Positions 54,201 through 63,574 of a stretch of 64,000 bases of DNA are shown here, piece by piece. The notes under the pieces are model-generated. The model had not been told where the DNA came from. It made no database searches and worked only from the letters and a program-made list of their open reading frames with translations. This DNA comes from Apostichopus japonicus (Eukaryota; Echinodermata; Holothuroidea; Aspidochirotida; Stichopodidae). The translations under genes were made by a program, and so were the position numbers. The stretch lies in assembly GCF_037975245.1 (NCBI RefSeq), contig NC_092568.1, positions 32,396,501 through 32,460,500 of the forward strand, given 5' to 3'. Position 1 is the first letter of the stretch; the number at the start of each line of letters is the position of its first letter.

Positions 54201-57200
54201 AATAGAAAAACCTGTTTCAATCATGGCTGAACAGAATCAAGGAAGTCTGGGATGCACTGCAAGATTAATAATTATTTGACAAAAGCATCCTATCAACACT
54301 CTACAACTTTTCAGATGTACTAAACTTTTATTTCTTTACAATGTTGTACTCCTCATAAGTAGTACAAATATGACACTTCACTTTGAGAAATGTTCATTCC
54401 CTTTGATTATATTCCGTCTTCTTACCCATTGTCAGAAGTAAAGAACACAAACGTATTTTCTTCGACACCACTCTCCTTGAGCTGGCTCATGACCTCGCCA
54501 ATATTCCAGTCCATCTCAGCTAAAGAGTCTCCGAACGACCCCCTGACAGTTGAATTTCGGAACTTCTTGCCCGCAAACTGCGGATTGTGAGTGTGATGAA
54601 AGGCGTAGTACAGGAAGAAGGGTTGCTTCTTTGTCACGCTATCTGCTATAAAAGTCTTGGCCTTTATCACCAGATCATCTGCTAGAGTCACAAAATCCGT
54701 TGGTTGTTGAACGATCTTTTCATTTTCAAAGAGAGGGCACGAAACTACTTTAGTGTTGCAATTGTAATAGCAGGTATCATTAGGGTAGAAACACGTGACA
54801 CATGGGCACATGTCATGTGTGTATGGGATGCCGTAGTAATAGTCAAATCCTTGGTTGGTAGGCATAAATGTATTATTTTTACCGACTCCGAGATGCCATT
54901 TACCAACAATAGCAGTTCTGTAATTGAGAGGTTTCAATATTTCAGCGATGGTGACCTCCTCTAACGGCAAACCTCCTGATGACTGGGGTACAGCACTCCA
55001 GGATACATGCCAGTACGTGGTGGTTGTCTTCCAGTCAGCAATGCAGCCCTTTTGGACAAAAGAAAATGTACATCTCTATTGTTCTCAACAATAACAAGTT
55101 TTAAAATAGTTTTAAATAGTATAATATAACTTTACATTGGTTTTTTCATTAGATTTTAATGGGCACTATTAACTGAGAACATATGTTCAGCAGCTCTGAT
55201 TCGGAAGAAGCAGGATAAACTTTTTGATACGGATGTAATTTGTCTATTGCTACAAACCCCCACCCCCCCCCCCCTACCAGCAATAATTACTATTCAGGTT
55301 GGAAGAAGGAAATCCACTCAGAAACACAATATAGCAACGCTCTTATACTTGCAATTAAAACAATGGCTATGTAAAATAGAAATAATGAAACGAAGCAGCA
55401 CTGACAAAAACGAGTGTATACAAGTACGCTGATTTTCCTTTACTTATATATAACAGTTTACACTGCTCCAGTCTTAAATCAACCAATGTTCTCCATTATG
55501 ACAGTTAATAATCTGCAAACACAGCACTGCACTTGAATCACATACATGACTGTGGCTCACACATAATCTGTCTCAAGTGCTGCCTTAATTAAATTTATCT
55601 TGGATCAGGCAGGAGAATGCTTCAGAGCACCAAAACTGCAGTCACCATAGTGTATGGGTTATATGTACCTCTAATACCTGCTGTTGTTACTCTGTATTTT
55701 TTAATGTATCCATCTTTCATTACTGACTGTTTTTTTCATTCTGTCTTTCTTTAGCCTATAATTCTTTGTTCTCTTATCAGTATTCCAGACCATAGGAATT
55801 TCACTGCCAACAAACGTGCTCCAGATGGACCTGATGATATTGTGCTTCAATTCCATATAGTTAGCATCTATAGGCTATGTGGGTGTTTTCTGCATTCATC
55901 AAAGTCAGACAAAGATCTTTTGGGAGTGTTTGAGGTTTACATGCAATAATCCATACATTTTGCTTTGATGGTGACTTGTGTATGTTTGGCTATGTTGACT
56001 GTATTCGCAAATAGGCTAAATTTGGTACTATAGCAGTCCTAATATTACTAATGTAGGCTAGGCTATGCAAATACTTGGTAACCTCAACTAGATTAGAAGC
56101 TGGGCTGTGATGTGATGGTTTATTTAACTCTGAAATAACTCTTGTTTTTGGCCAAAATTGTTGCTGCATATTGTCACAAGATTGTGTATTATAGAAAGCT
56201 ACCAAGGTATTTTCTTCATGCATGATGCAGAGCATGACCTGGATGACCAAAACTAAAGAAGATTTTGAGGACTGGTGTTCAGGTTCTACTGGAGATTTGG
56301 GACATTACTGAAGTACACAGGTACCAGTTCTGCAATACAGTTTAGTATAGCCTAGGCTACATACATGTACAGTAACCATATGGAAACAGCCTATCCTAAT
56401 GATAGTACTACATAGTAGCTTGGATACTTGAACAATTATGCAGTGATCAGTTATCATTTGTGAATTATATTCATAAACAATGTCAAGACAAGAAGAGACA
56501 ATATCCCCGCAGGGTGCTCACAGTGCCCAGGATTGTGCAGAATGTAGACAAAAGGTAGAGGATGACCATGAGGGATTGGAATGCGAGTACTGCTCAGGGT
56601 GGTATCACATAGGGTGTGTTGGTGTTTCAGCAGAGGTGTATGACTTATTGCGTGAAGGAGGTGATCAACTTCATTGGTTTTGCAGAAAGTGTAATGACAA
56701 AGCCGTGGATGTGTTAAAGTTAGTAAGCCAGCTGAAAGAGCAGCAAGACCTCCTGCATCAGAAAATGACCAGATTGGATAAAAGAGTGGAAGAGATTGTC
56801 AACTGTAAAGAGCCAGAGTTCACGAAAAACCTGAGAAAAGTAGTGCAAGGAGAAATTAAAGAAGGGTCTCACACAAAGGAAATCGAGAAAAGGTTAACTG
56901 CATTGTCAACAGTACCACCAACTGCCATAAGCAAGGAAGAAATACAGAAAGAAGTAAACGAGGCTGTACAGAGAGAAAAGAAGAAGAACAGAGTGGTCAT
57001 CAATAATCTGACAAGAATAGAGGATACACATGAGGAAGTACAAGGAAAGGTGGATAACCTGCTTCAGAAATTTACCATCCCACCCACTGAAGTTCTGCAG
57101 GTGAACAAACTGAGAGATGGCAGATATGTCAGTGTAGAAATGAAGCAGTCTGAGACAAGGGCAACATTGCTCAAAAGAGCAAAGGAACTAAGGGAAACAG

Positions 57201-60200
57201 CACAGTATACCAACGTGTACATTCGGCCGGATTTGACGTATCAGCAGAGACAGGAGGGCAGACAACTAAGAGAAGAAATGAAGGAACGGATGAACAGAGG
57301 TGAGACAAACCTGAAAATAATTGGAGGAAAACTGGTCAAAGTCTACGAGATTAGTCAGCCGACACAACAGCGGCAGGCTCCATCAAGCCAAAGGAACAGA
57401 TCGCAGACTTTTCGTGAGCAGAGAGAATAAGGAGCAAGGGACAAGTAACAATCATGTAAATAGCAGTATTAAGTGTATATATTTTAATGCAAGGAGCCTC
57501 ATAGCCAAGATGGACTTACTGCAGAGTTATGTGAGTGCATTAGACTTCGATATTGTAATAGTCACAGAAACATGGTTCAATCAGAATATAACGGATGGAG
57601 AGGTAGCAATTGAAGGCTTCAACTGTTACAGACGAGACAGAGAACACAGAATTGGAGGAGGTGTAGCTATTTACGTGAAAATGAAGATCCAGCTTACAAG
57701 GATGGACAAGGTTGGAGAGTTTAAAGAAGCGTTGTGGTGCAGACTTACCATTGGAGATGAGCGAATAGTGTTAGGGGTAGTTTATCGGAGACCAAGTATT
57801 ATTCAAGAAGAGGAGGATGTCCTGGAGCAAGCACTAAGGATGGCGGGACAGTTTAACAGAGTGTTGGTGGTAGGCGACTTTAATTATGCCGATATCGACT
57901 GGATGCAATTGTCAGGAGAAGTGCCGAACTCAAGGACATTTTTACAAGTAGTGCAGGATAATTTCTGGCATCAACATATTATGCAGCCAACAAGAGGTGA
58001 TAATATTCTGGACTTGCTTTTGACGTCTGAAGAAGAAATGGTGGAAAATATTGAAGTTGGAGAAACATTTGGGAGTAGTGATCATAATTGTATCACATGG
58101 ACGATAGTTATTACAAGGGAATTAGAGGGGACAATACAAAAGTATATGGACTGGAAAAGGGCGGATTGGGGAAGGATGAAAGAAGAAATCAAACAAATCA
58201 ATTGGGATGAAGAATTCAAGGATGTCAGTGTACAAGGAATGTGGAATATTTTTACAGACAGTTACAATCGGACAATCAAGCGGAATGTTCCAGTAAGAGA
58301 GCGAAAAATACATGATAAACCGAAGTGGATGACTAAAGCATTGAAGAAACTCATACGAAAAAAAAGGAAAGCATGGCAAGACTACAAGAGGTTGCAGAAT
58401 TTGACCGCTTGGAATTATTTTCAGACACTGCAAAGGCAAGTGAAAAGTACAATAAAGGAATCAAAGAAGAGCTTTGAATTAAAGTTATCTAGCAAGATAA
58501 AAGAAGATCCAAAGACTTTCTATTCATATGTGCGGTCAAAACAAAAAGTTAAAGAAAGAGTGGGTCCATTGAAAAATGAGAGTGGCGAAGTGATAATTGA
58601 CAATGGAGAAGCAGCAGAGGCTCTCAACAAGTTTTTCTCCAGTGTCTTTACAAGGGAGGAACCCAACATTCCAGAAGTAGGGATATTTGCGGACACAGAC
58701 AAGTTGGTGGATATGGAAATCACAGAGCAGATGGTTCTTAGTAAACTACAGTGTATTGAAAGGGGGAAAGCTGCTGGACCGGATGACATTAAGCCAGACT
58801 ACTTGAAAGAAATGGCGAGTGAAACAGCAATGCCCCTGAGTAAAATTTTTCAGAAGTCTTTGCAAACATCACAGATCCCAGAGGATTGGAAGAGATCAAA
58901 CATAACTCCATTGTTTAAGAAAGGTGACCGTGCAGATGTTTCCAATTACAGACCAGTAAATTTGACGTCTGTTCCGGGGAAAATAATGGAGATGCTGTTA
59001 AAAGACCAAATTGTTAACCATCTTGATGATAATGACTTAATATTAGACACACAGCATGGTTTCAGGAAAGGACGTTCTTGCTTATCAAATATGTTGGAAT
59101 ATTGGGACAAGCTAACAAATTATATAGATGAAGGAGTGCCAGTAGATGTGATTTATCTTGATCTGCAAAAAGCATTTGACACGGTTCCACATAGACGGTT
59201 GATTACAAACCTAAGAGTACACGGAATTGATGGCCTAATATTGAACTGGATTGAAGAATGGTTGTGTAACCGACAACAGAGAGTAGTATTAAGTGGGGAA
59301 GTATCCCAATGGACAGAGGTGATAAGTTCGGTGGTACAGGGATCAGTGTTGGGACCTGTGTTGTTTACAATTTATATGAATGATTTGGACATCGGAATGC
59401 AATCTGAAATCAGCAAATTTGCTGATGACACGAAAGTGATGTGCCCAATCAGAAATGTAGGAGATCAGCAAAAATTACAACAGGATCTGAATAAGTTGAT
59501 GATATGGACAAAGAAATGGCAAATGAAATTCAACGTGAACAAATGTTCAGTAATGCATTTCGGTCATGCAAACCCAAAGTTCAAGTACAAGATGGGAGAT
59601 CAGGAATTACAGGAAACAGAGGAAGAAAAGGATTTGGGAGTGTATGTCAACTCATCTATGAAGTTCAGCAGACAGTGTGCAGAATCGGTAAAGAAAGCAA
59701 ACAGAATGATAGGCATCATCAAGAGAAACTTTACAAACTTTGACCGTAAAGTGGTGTTGAATTTATACAAGCCCTGGTTAGGCCTCACCTAGATTATTGT
59801 GTACCTGTCTGGAAACCATACTTGAGAAAGGATATTCAACTACTAGAGGGTGTACAGCGGAGAATGACGAAAATCATCTATGGTATGAGAAATAAGACAT
59901 ACGAAGAGAGACTGAAAGAGTTGAGACTGATGACAATAGAGCAACGCCACCTTCGTCAAGACATGATAACATTTTATAACATAACACAAGGAAGGATAAA
60001 CATACAAGTTGATAACCATGTGGACATCTTGAGAGAGAGCAATACCAGAGGACACACAATGAAAATTAGGCCCTCAAGAGTACGGTTGGAAGTACGAAGG
60101 AACTCTTATTTTAAAAGAATTTGGAAGGTGTGGAATACACTACCACAGGAAGCAGTGACAGCCCAGACACTCAATAAATTCAAGAACGGAATAGCAGATT

Positions 60201-61102
60201 GTGGGATCTTCAAGGGTCGTGGAGACCTCCTATCCCGATGAGCCATTCCTTCAAACAGACTTGACTGAAGTTGAGGGGATGGCTGTCCAGGTAAATCCAG
60301 GTAAATATCAGTTTTCATGCTGATATTTGTATGACATTAGTCCCGAGTATCTGAAGTTAACTTTTTACCAGATTGAGTGACGTTCACAGGCACAGAAGAT
60401 ACCAGGGGTAGCCCATACAATTTTCTTGCTCCCAGAATTAAAGGTCAAGCAGCTCCTACATTTTTTTCCACTGCTAACAAAACCTGGTTATTGGAACACG
60501 ATCGGTATATAAGGCTTGGGCTGCCCCCATCCTTTACACCAGTGCAATATATGTTCAAGTATATACGTGCATTTGTTTCTTGTTCCGTCCATTCTTTAGG
60601 GCCCCAATGGAAAAACAGATTTTTTTAAGGTTTATGGGCTATCCTTGTTACTGTTTTGTATCCTATCCTCTTACTTTGCTGAATAAAAGTCAGTCAATCT
60701 TAAACCGTTCTCTATAAGTTTCTCCAATGACGGTGCTATTTCTGCCCCTTTATCTCTTCTTTTTTTTTTAAATTTCCTGTTGCCTTTGTTTTATGCAAGT
60801 AGGCTTATGTGACAGTATGCAATAAATAAACAAACAAACACATAAACTCAATTATACCTGGACGGTGTGCACACAGGATTTGCTGAATAAAAGTCAGTAA
60901 ATCTTAGACCGTTCTCTATAAGTTTCTCCAACGACGGTGCTTCTGAAGTAGGATGGCCGTATGATGGTAAATCGCCATAACCGAAGTCATCTGCAAATAA
61001 GATAACTATGTTAGGTTGACTCCCTTGTGTTACACTGGTCGCAAACGAAAACAGAAATACTAACGAGCTAAATACGGCATGATATCTTTCCAGGTCCTTC
61101 AT
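51252..61102 (-). CDS. ARSA: Arylsulfatase A-like sulfatase, four exons, one frameshift in exon 2
   Basis: Minus-strand exons are 61102-60858, 55048-54426, 53328-53076 and 51704-51252. Correcting one missing base gives about 524 aa (human ARSA is about 507). A signal peptide (1-27) precedes the metal-binding pair in [10 protein letters not shown] (Asp38, Asp39). CTPSR (Cys78-Arg82), split across exons 1 and 2, holds the cysteine converted to formylglycine. AALLTGR, GKWHLG, HHTH, FTSDNG and [10 protein letters not shown] supply the remaining active-site residues. The C-terminus ends in a Cys-rich [15 protein letters not shown], as in ARSA. The enzyme hydrolyses sulfate esters such as sulfatide in lysosomes, or outside the cell in some marine invertebrates. 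In exon 2 the frame of YPGVL does not join that of [10 protein letters not shown]: one base is missing near the CCCC run at 54985-54988 (GGGG on +). This is either a real inactivating indel or a consensus error. The rest is fully conserved, which favours an error or a recent allele. Confidence 0.93.
52519..52912. mobile_element. 394-bp hAT MITE with perfect 8-bp target duplication
   Basis: The left end CAGGGTTGTCCAACC and the right end GGTTGGACAACCCTG are perfect inverted repeats. CTTTAAAC flanks both ends (52511-52518 and 52913-52920), a perfect 8-bp target duplication. The interior begins GC-rich (CGGCCCGCGGGCCACAG, CCGGCCCGCC), a style known from hAT MITEs in many animals, and has no transposase. 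It sits in sulfatase intron 3, and exact terminal and target repeats imply a fairly recent insertion. Confidence 0.95.
56480..57430 (+). CDS. LINE ORF1, PHD-finger and coiled-coil protein
   Basis: 316 aa. Residues 19-71 form a C4HC3 PHD finger with ligands Cys19, Cys22, Cys35, Cys38, His43, Cys46, Cys68 and Cys71. A charged helical, coiled-coil-like region (about 80-170) follows, then a basic C-terminus. In CR1-superfamily LINEs the ORF1 product binds element RNA and helps form the ribonucleoprotein, and PHD-type ORF1 proteins are known there. The reading frame is intact and overlaps the ORF2 frame by about 110 bases, with ORF2 in the +1 frame. Confidence 0.9.
   Translation: MSRQEETISPQGAHSAQDCAECRQKVEDDHEGLECEYCSGWYHIGCVGVSAEVYDLLREGGDQLHWFCRKCNDKAVDVLKLVSQLKEQQDLLHQKMTRLDKRVEEIVNCKEPEFTKNLRKVVQGEIKEGSHTKEIEKRLTALSTVPPTAISKEEIQKEVNEAVQREKKKNRVVINNLTRIEDTHEEVQGKVDNLLQKFTIPPTEVLQVNKLRDGRYVSVEMKQSETRATLLKRAKELRETAQYTNVYIRPDLTYQQRQEGRQLREEMKERMNRGETNLKIIGGKLVKVYEISQPTQQRQAPSSQRNRSQTFREQRE
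57321..59792 (+). CDS. LINE ORF2, endonuclease and reverse transcriptase (truncated by frameshift)
   Basis: The open frame of 823 codons begins in the ORF1 overlap, and family similarity starts near [10 protein letters not shown] (residue 49). APE endonuclease motifs are NARS, TETW, GDFN and SDHN. The reverse transcriptase shows [45 protein letters not shown] and the catalytic FADD. The frame stops at 59790-59792 after a one-base loss near 59771, and the C-terminal part continues in another frame. Target-primed reverse transcription is the known mechanism of this class. Confidence 0.93.
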   Translation: MEENWSKSTRLVSRHNSGRLHQAKGTDRRLFVSRENKEQGTSNNHVNSSIKCIYFNARSLIAKMDLLQSYVSALDFDIVIVTETWFNQNITDGEVAIEGFNCYRRDREHRIGGGVAIYVKMKIQLTRMDKVGEFKEALWCRLTIGDERIVLGVVYRRPSIIQEEEDVLEQALRMAGQFNRVLVVGDFNYADIDWMQLSGEVPNSRTFLQVVQDNFWHQHIMQPTRGDNILDLLLTSEEEMVENIEVGETFGSSDHNCITWTIVITRELEGTIQKYMDWKRADWGRMKEEIKQINWDEEFKDVSVQGMWNIFTDSYNRTIKRNVPVRERKIHDKPKWMTKALKKLIRKKRKAWQDYKRLQNLTAWNYFQTLQRQVKSTIKESKKSFELKLSSKIKEDPKTFYSYVRSKQKVKERVGPLKNESGEVIIDNGEAAEALNKFFSSVFTREEPNIPEVGIFADTDKLVDMEITEQMVLSKLQCIERGKAAGPDDIKPDYLKEMASETAMPLSKIFQKSLQTSQIPEDWKRSNITPLFKKGDRADVSNYRPVNLTSVPGKIMEMLLKDQIVNHLDDNDLILDTQHGFRKGRSCLSNMLEYWDKLTNYIDEGVPVDVIYLDLQKAFDTVPHRRLITNLRVHGIDGLILNWIEEWLCNRQQRVVLSGEVSQWTEVISSVVQGSVLGPVLFTIYMNDLDIGMQSEISKFADDTKVMCPIRNVGDQQKLQQDLNKLMIWTKKWQMKFNVNKCSVMHFGHANPKFKYKMGDQELQETEEEKDLGVYVNSSMKFSRQCAESVKKANRMIGIIKRNFTNFDRKVVLNLYKPWLGLT
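59775..60241 (+). pseudogene. LINE ORF2 C-terminal segment in a shifted frame
   Basis: This +2-frame segment continues ORF2. It reads LVRPHLDYC, then [10 protein letters not shown] and [12 protein letters not shown] before stopping at 60241, the usual end of CR1-like ORF2 proteins. It is separated from the main ORF2 by a single missing base just before 59775, at AAGCCC, where a further G would restore the common [10 protein letters not shown] pattern. Confidence 0.88.
60313..60674. other. Sulfatase intron 1 beyond the LINE
   Basis: A short interval with no recognised feature. An 83-codon + strand frame at 60377-60628 is unrecognised and probably chance or a retroelement remnant. Confidence 0.4.
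60675..60737 (-). pseudogene. 63-bp duplicate of part of sulfatase exon 1
   Basis: It matches exon 1 positions 60879-60941 at 60 of 63 bases. On the minus strand it still encodes [20 protein letters not shown], with F to L as the one substitution. The copy lies in intron 1, about 120 bases beyond the exon 1 donor, and is followed directly by AAA|GTAAGA, a good 5' splice site. No clear acceptor precedes it (the upstream minus-strand sequence is AAAGGGGCAG with little pyrimidine tract), and it lacks the CTPSR cysteine. It is probably a decaying duplication. Confidence 0.85.
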
Positions 61103-61857
61103 TTTTTTTTACCCTCGCTAATGCCACAAACACTTGAAAGAAACTAATCCAGTTAATCAAGTTGCTAAAGTGGTGACACTAATGTGCTGTACATTTGAAT
61201 TCGGAAGTTTTTAAACCAGGCCTAGCCTAGGAATCAGCCATACAAATACATAAAGCACAACACAGACTAAAGAGCTGCTGTTCATACATGCATAATTCAG
61301 ACTTCAAAACTTATACCGAGTGCAGTTTTCAGTCACATGATATGGTTTACAATTGCTTTTCCGATTAGAACAGGTCGACGACCCTCATCTACGGAGTTGG
61401 AAGTTGTTCTGTATCAGTCCACCAGTATAAGCTTGAATTCTGCTAGTAAGAATAAATATGATCTGCTGATAATGAGATGCAAATTTAATCCTTAATTTCA
61501 AGTATACTGTTAATCAAAATTACTTTTTGTATGTTATCGAGGTAATTGATATAATAAACGTTGATCAATTTTTGGGGGATATGTCGGTTGCAGATACCGT
61601 ACGTTACTGCTTGTGAACTTACAATGTACACATGTGCCGTGTGTAGTCTAATGTACGTAGTAAGTTGAGAAGTACAGTGTACACACGAGGCGAGCATTAA
61701 CGATAGGTCCCACTACGTTACTGCTCATTCATCGCTATTACCGTTAATTCACTGCCTTTCTAACGCAACAGTTAGTGCAGGTGTGCTCTACGGATATTTA
61801 CTACTCTATTTCATGCGTACCACTTATTTTTAGCGTAACACCTTACATAACGGTATT
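61103..61857. promoter_or_regulatory. Shared divergent promoter interval
   Basis: It separates the minus-strand sulfatase start (61102) from the plus-strand methyltransferase gene (first ATG 61858, preferred ATG 61928). No other gene lies between. I see no strong TATA box. Head-to-head spacing under 1 kb suggests a bidirectional promoter, which is inference. Confidence 0.45.
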
Positions 61858-61927
61858 GTGGAGACCTCGATCGAGACTTCATTCAACTGGACTTGCCGGC
61901 TACATTGCAGACACCTAGCACCAGCTA

Positions 61928-62268
61928 TGGCAAACATCTTTCAGCAACATAAGTACACTATCGCCATAGCGGCAACTGGCGCTGTGGCAGGATTTGCTGC
62001 TGCTAAATTGCTCAGCAGTCATACTCATGCTGTTCCTGTACCAGAACAGAACCAACACCCGACACCGATCCCAAAACCTACTCCTGATCCAAAAGATGAA
62101 GAAGAGAACAATATTTACGAGACCCAAAAGTACGTGAACGAATATCTTCTACTACATTATGGTGAAGCAGACGAGGTTCTTAGGCACAGTTTTGTACCAA
62201 TGGACTCCCTTGAATTTCCCAGAAGAGTTGGGAAAGAGTGCCTTGATGCATACAGAAGTGTTGATAAG
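61928..62268 (+). CDS. First exon of a membrane-anchored OvoA-like methyltransferase (partial)
   Basis: From the ATG at 61928 the exon reads MANIFQQHKYTIAIAATGAV, then a hydrophobic segment to AAKLL, then a Pro-rich linker. The conserved part is IYETQKYVNEYLLLHYG, followed by SLEFPRRVGKECLDAYRSVDK, and the exon ends at a GTATTT donor in phase 0. An in-frame upstream ATG at 61858 would add 23 residues, but the later start puts the membrane segment at the N-terminus. YET-K-V-EYLL-HYG followed by FP-R resembles the start of the methyltransferase domain of OvoA and its stand-alone relatives (putative 4-mercaptohistidine N1-methyltransferase). The SAM-binding motif is not in this exon. Later exons were not found before the window end. 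The family call comes from memory of the pattern and is moderate in certainty. Confidence 0.55.
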
Positions 62269-62896
62269 GTATTTATTTTATTTGAATGTACGTTCAAAAA
62301 TGTAATCCTGTTGTAAGATCAGGAGGTTCGGTGCAAACAGTCATAACAGTGAAAGCTACATTGGTGTTGGTTTGTAACTCATGACATGTGTATTAGTCTG
62401 TCCACCATCTCTGGCCTATCGATTATTTGGATACCCATTGATTTAGGCCTAATTAGTGGTTAGAACTATTTTTTTAAATTTATTTCCAAATTAAAGAATT
62501 AACTGTCTAATCATTATTGTATTGTAAACCTGAAGCATTGGGTATGCAGTTTCATCTATCTGTAATGGTGTTTGGCATGCAGTAGTGTAGTCTAGCATAT
62601 AGCCTACGTACTGTACTTAACAGTTATGAATGGAAAGTGAAATTAAATGATCGTGCGATTATTTATTATTTTATTATTAAACACAATAGTATCAAATCAA
62701 AGATACCTTACAGCAGCATCCACTTGCATTGTGTAGGAAACTTTTCACGCCTTGTGTTTCATTCTTGTGGAGGTACTTTGAAGTCGGAAAGAAGTTTCTT
62801 CAACTACAGTAGTCTCACAATAGTATCAAAACAAATTATTTAAGCCTTTTAGATTTGATGCATAATGAAGCTGTAAAATGGACTCCTACAGTGCTA
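62269..62896 (+). other. Intron of the methyltransferase gene
   Basis: AT-rich, no further exon recognised. A TAGGCCTA word lies at 62444-62451. Confidence 0.4.
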
Positions 62897-63000
62897 CAGT
62901 GGCGGCGGAACCGGGGGGGCTTGGGGGGGGCTCAGCCCCCCCAATAAAAAAGTTGAGGGGGCAAATGCATGATAAGCCCCCCCAATATTTACCAAGGCTC
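62897..63000. mobile_element. Left end of an unresolved DNA element
   Basis: CAGTGGCGGCGGAACCGGGG, then a G-rich run and its complementary CCCCCC stretch, resemble the left end of terminal-inverted-repeat elements. No matching right end (CCGCCACTG) was found before the window end, so the extent is unknown. Confidence 0.35.
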
Positions 63001-63574
63001 CAAAACGTGCATCTGCCCATTTTTCAATGCATACTTGTCGATCTGTCCGATGCACACGTAAACTATATAGGTGTAATAATTTTAGTAAATGCTGGGGGAC
63101 CCTCGGCCCGTCCCCTGGCTATAGACCACATTGTCACCCCAACCGCGTCTTCACGCCCCGTGAAAAGTGGAAGCAGTGCGTACCGGTACACTACGAGTAC
63201 ACGTAAGGCGTGGAACATGGCTCTTTGTTTAAACGCAATCAATTATTAAACGAACAAACTCACAATATTAGCATTTCACCTGTACTGTATAGGGTACTAA
63301 ATCGCGACAGTGCGTGGTTCATAGAAATTTGTTGGCAACTGCACATAGTTTTGGACTTACCCATTTGTTGACATTAAGAAATGCTTTCTGTTTTTTCTTA
63401 TGACATTTATTTAATTATTGCATTTAATTGCAAGTAGTAATTTACTACACTCAAAAACGTCTTTGCGAGTACACTACGAGTAATAGCTACTCTCTTAAAA
63501 CACCATCGAATATACAAATTACAATGTTTTTAACAGATTTTTACGTGCAATCTGAGAAATTTCAGGCTTGAGAC

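Larger units (their letters stand above)
56480..60312 (+). mobile_element. Nearly intact CR1/L2-superfamily LINE inside sulfatase intron 1
   Basis: The element encodes ORF1 with a PHD finger, and ORF2 with an APE-type endonuclease and a reverse transcriptase. Its 3' end has a short repeated tail, CCAGGTAAAT twice (about 60287-60306), as is typical of CR1/L2 elements. It is opposite in orientation to the host gene. The true 5' end is upstream of ORF1 and not resolved; the 3' end is approximate. The only defect I see is one frameshift near the end of ORF2, so the copy is young. Confidence 0.92.

Noticed and set aside
58122-60318. Minus-strand frames of 60-105 codons across the LINE
   Set aside because: They are shadows of ORF2 with no family resemblance.
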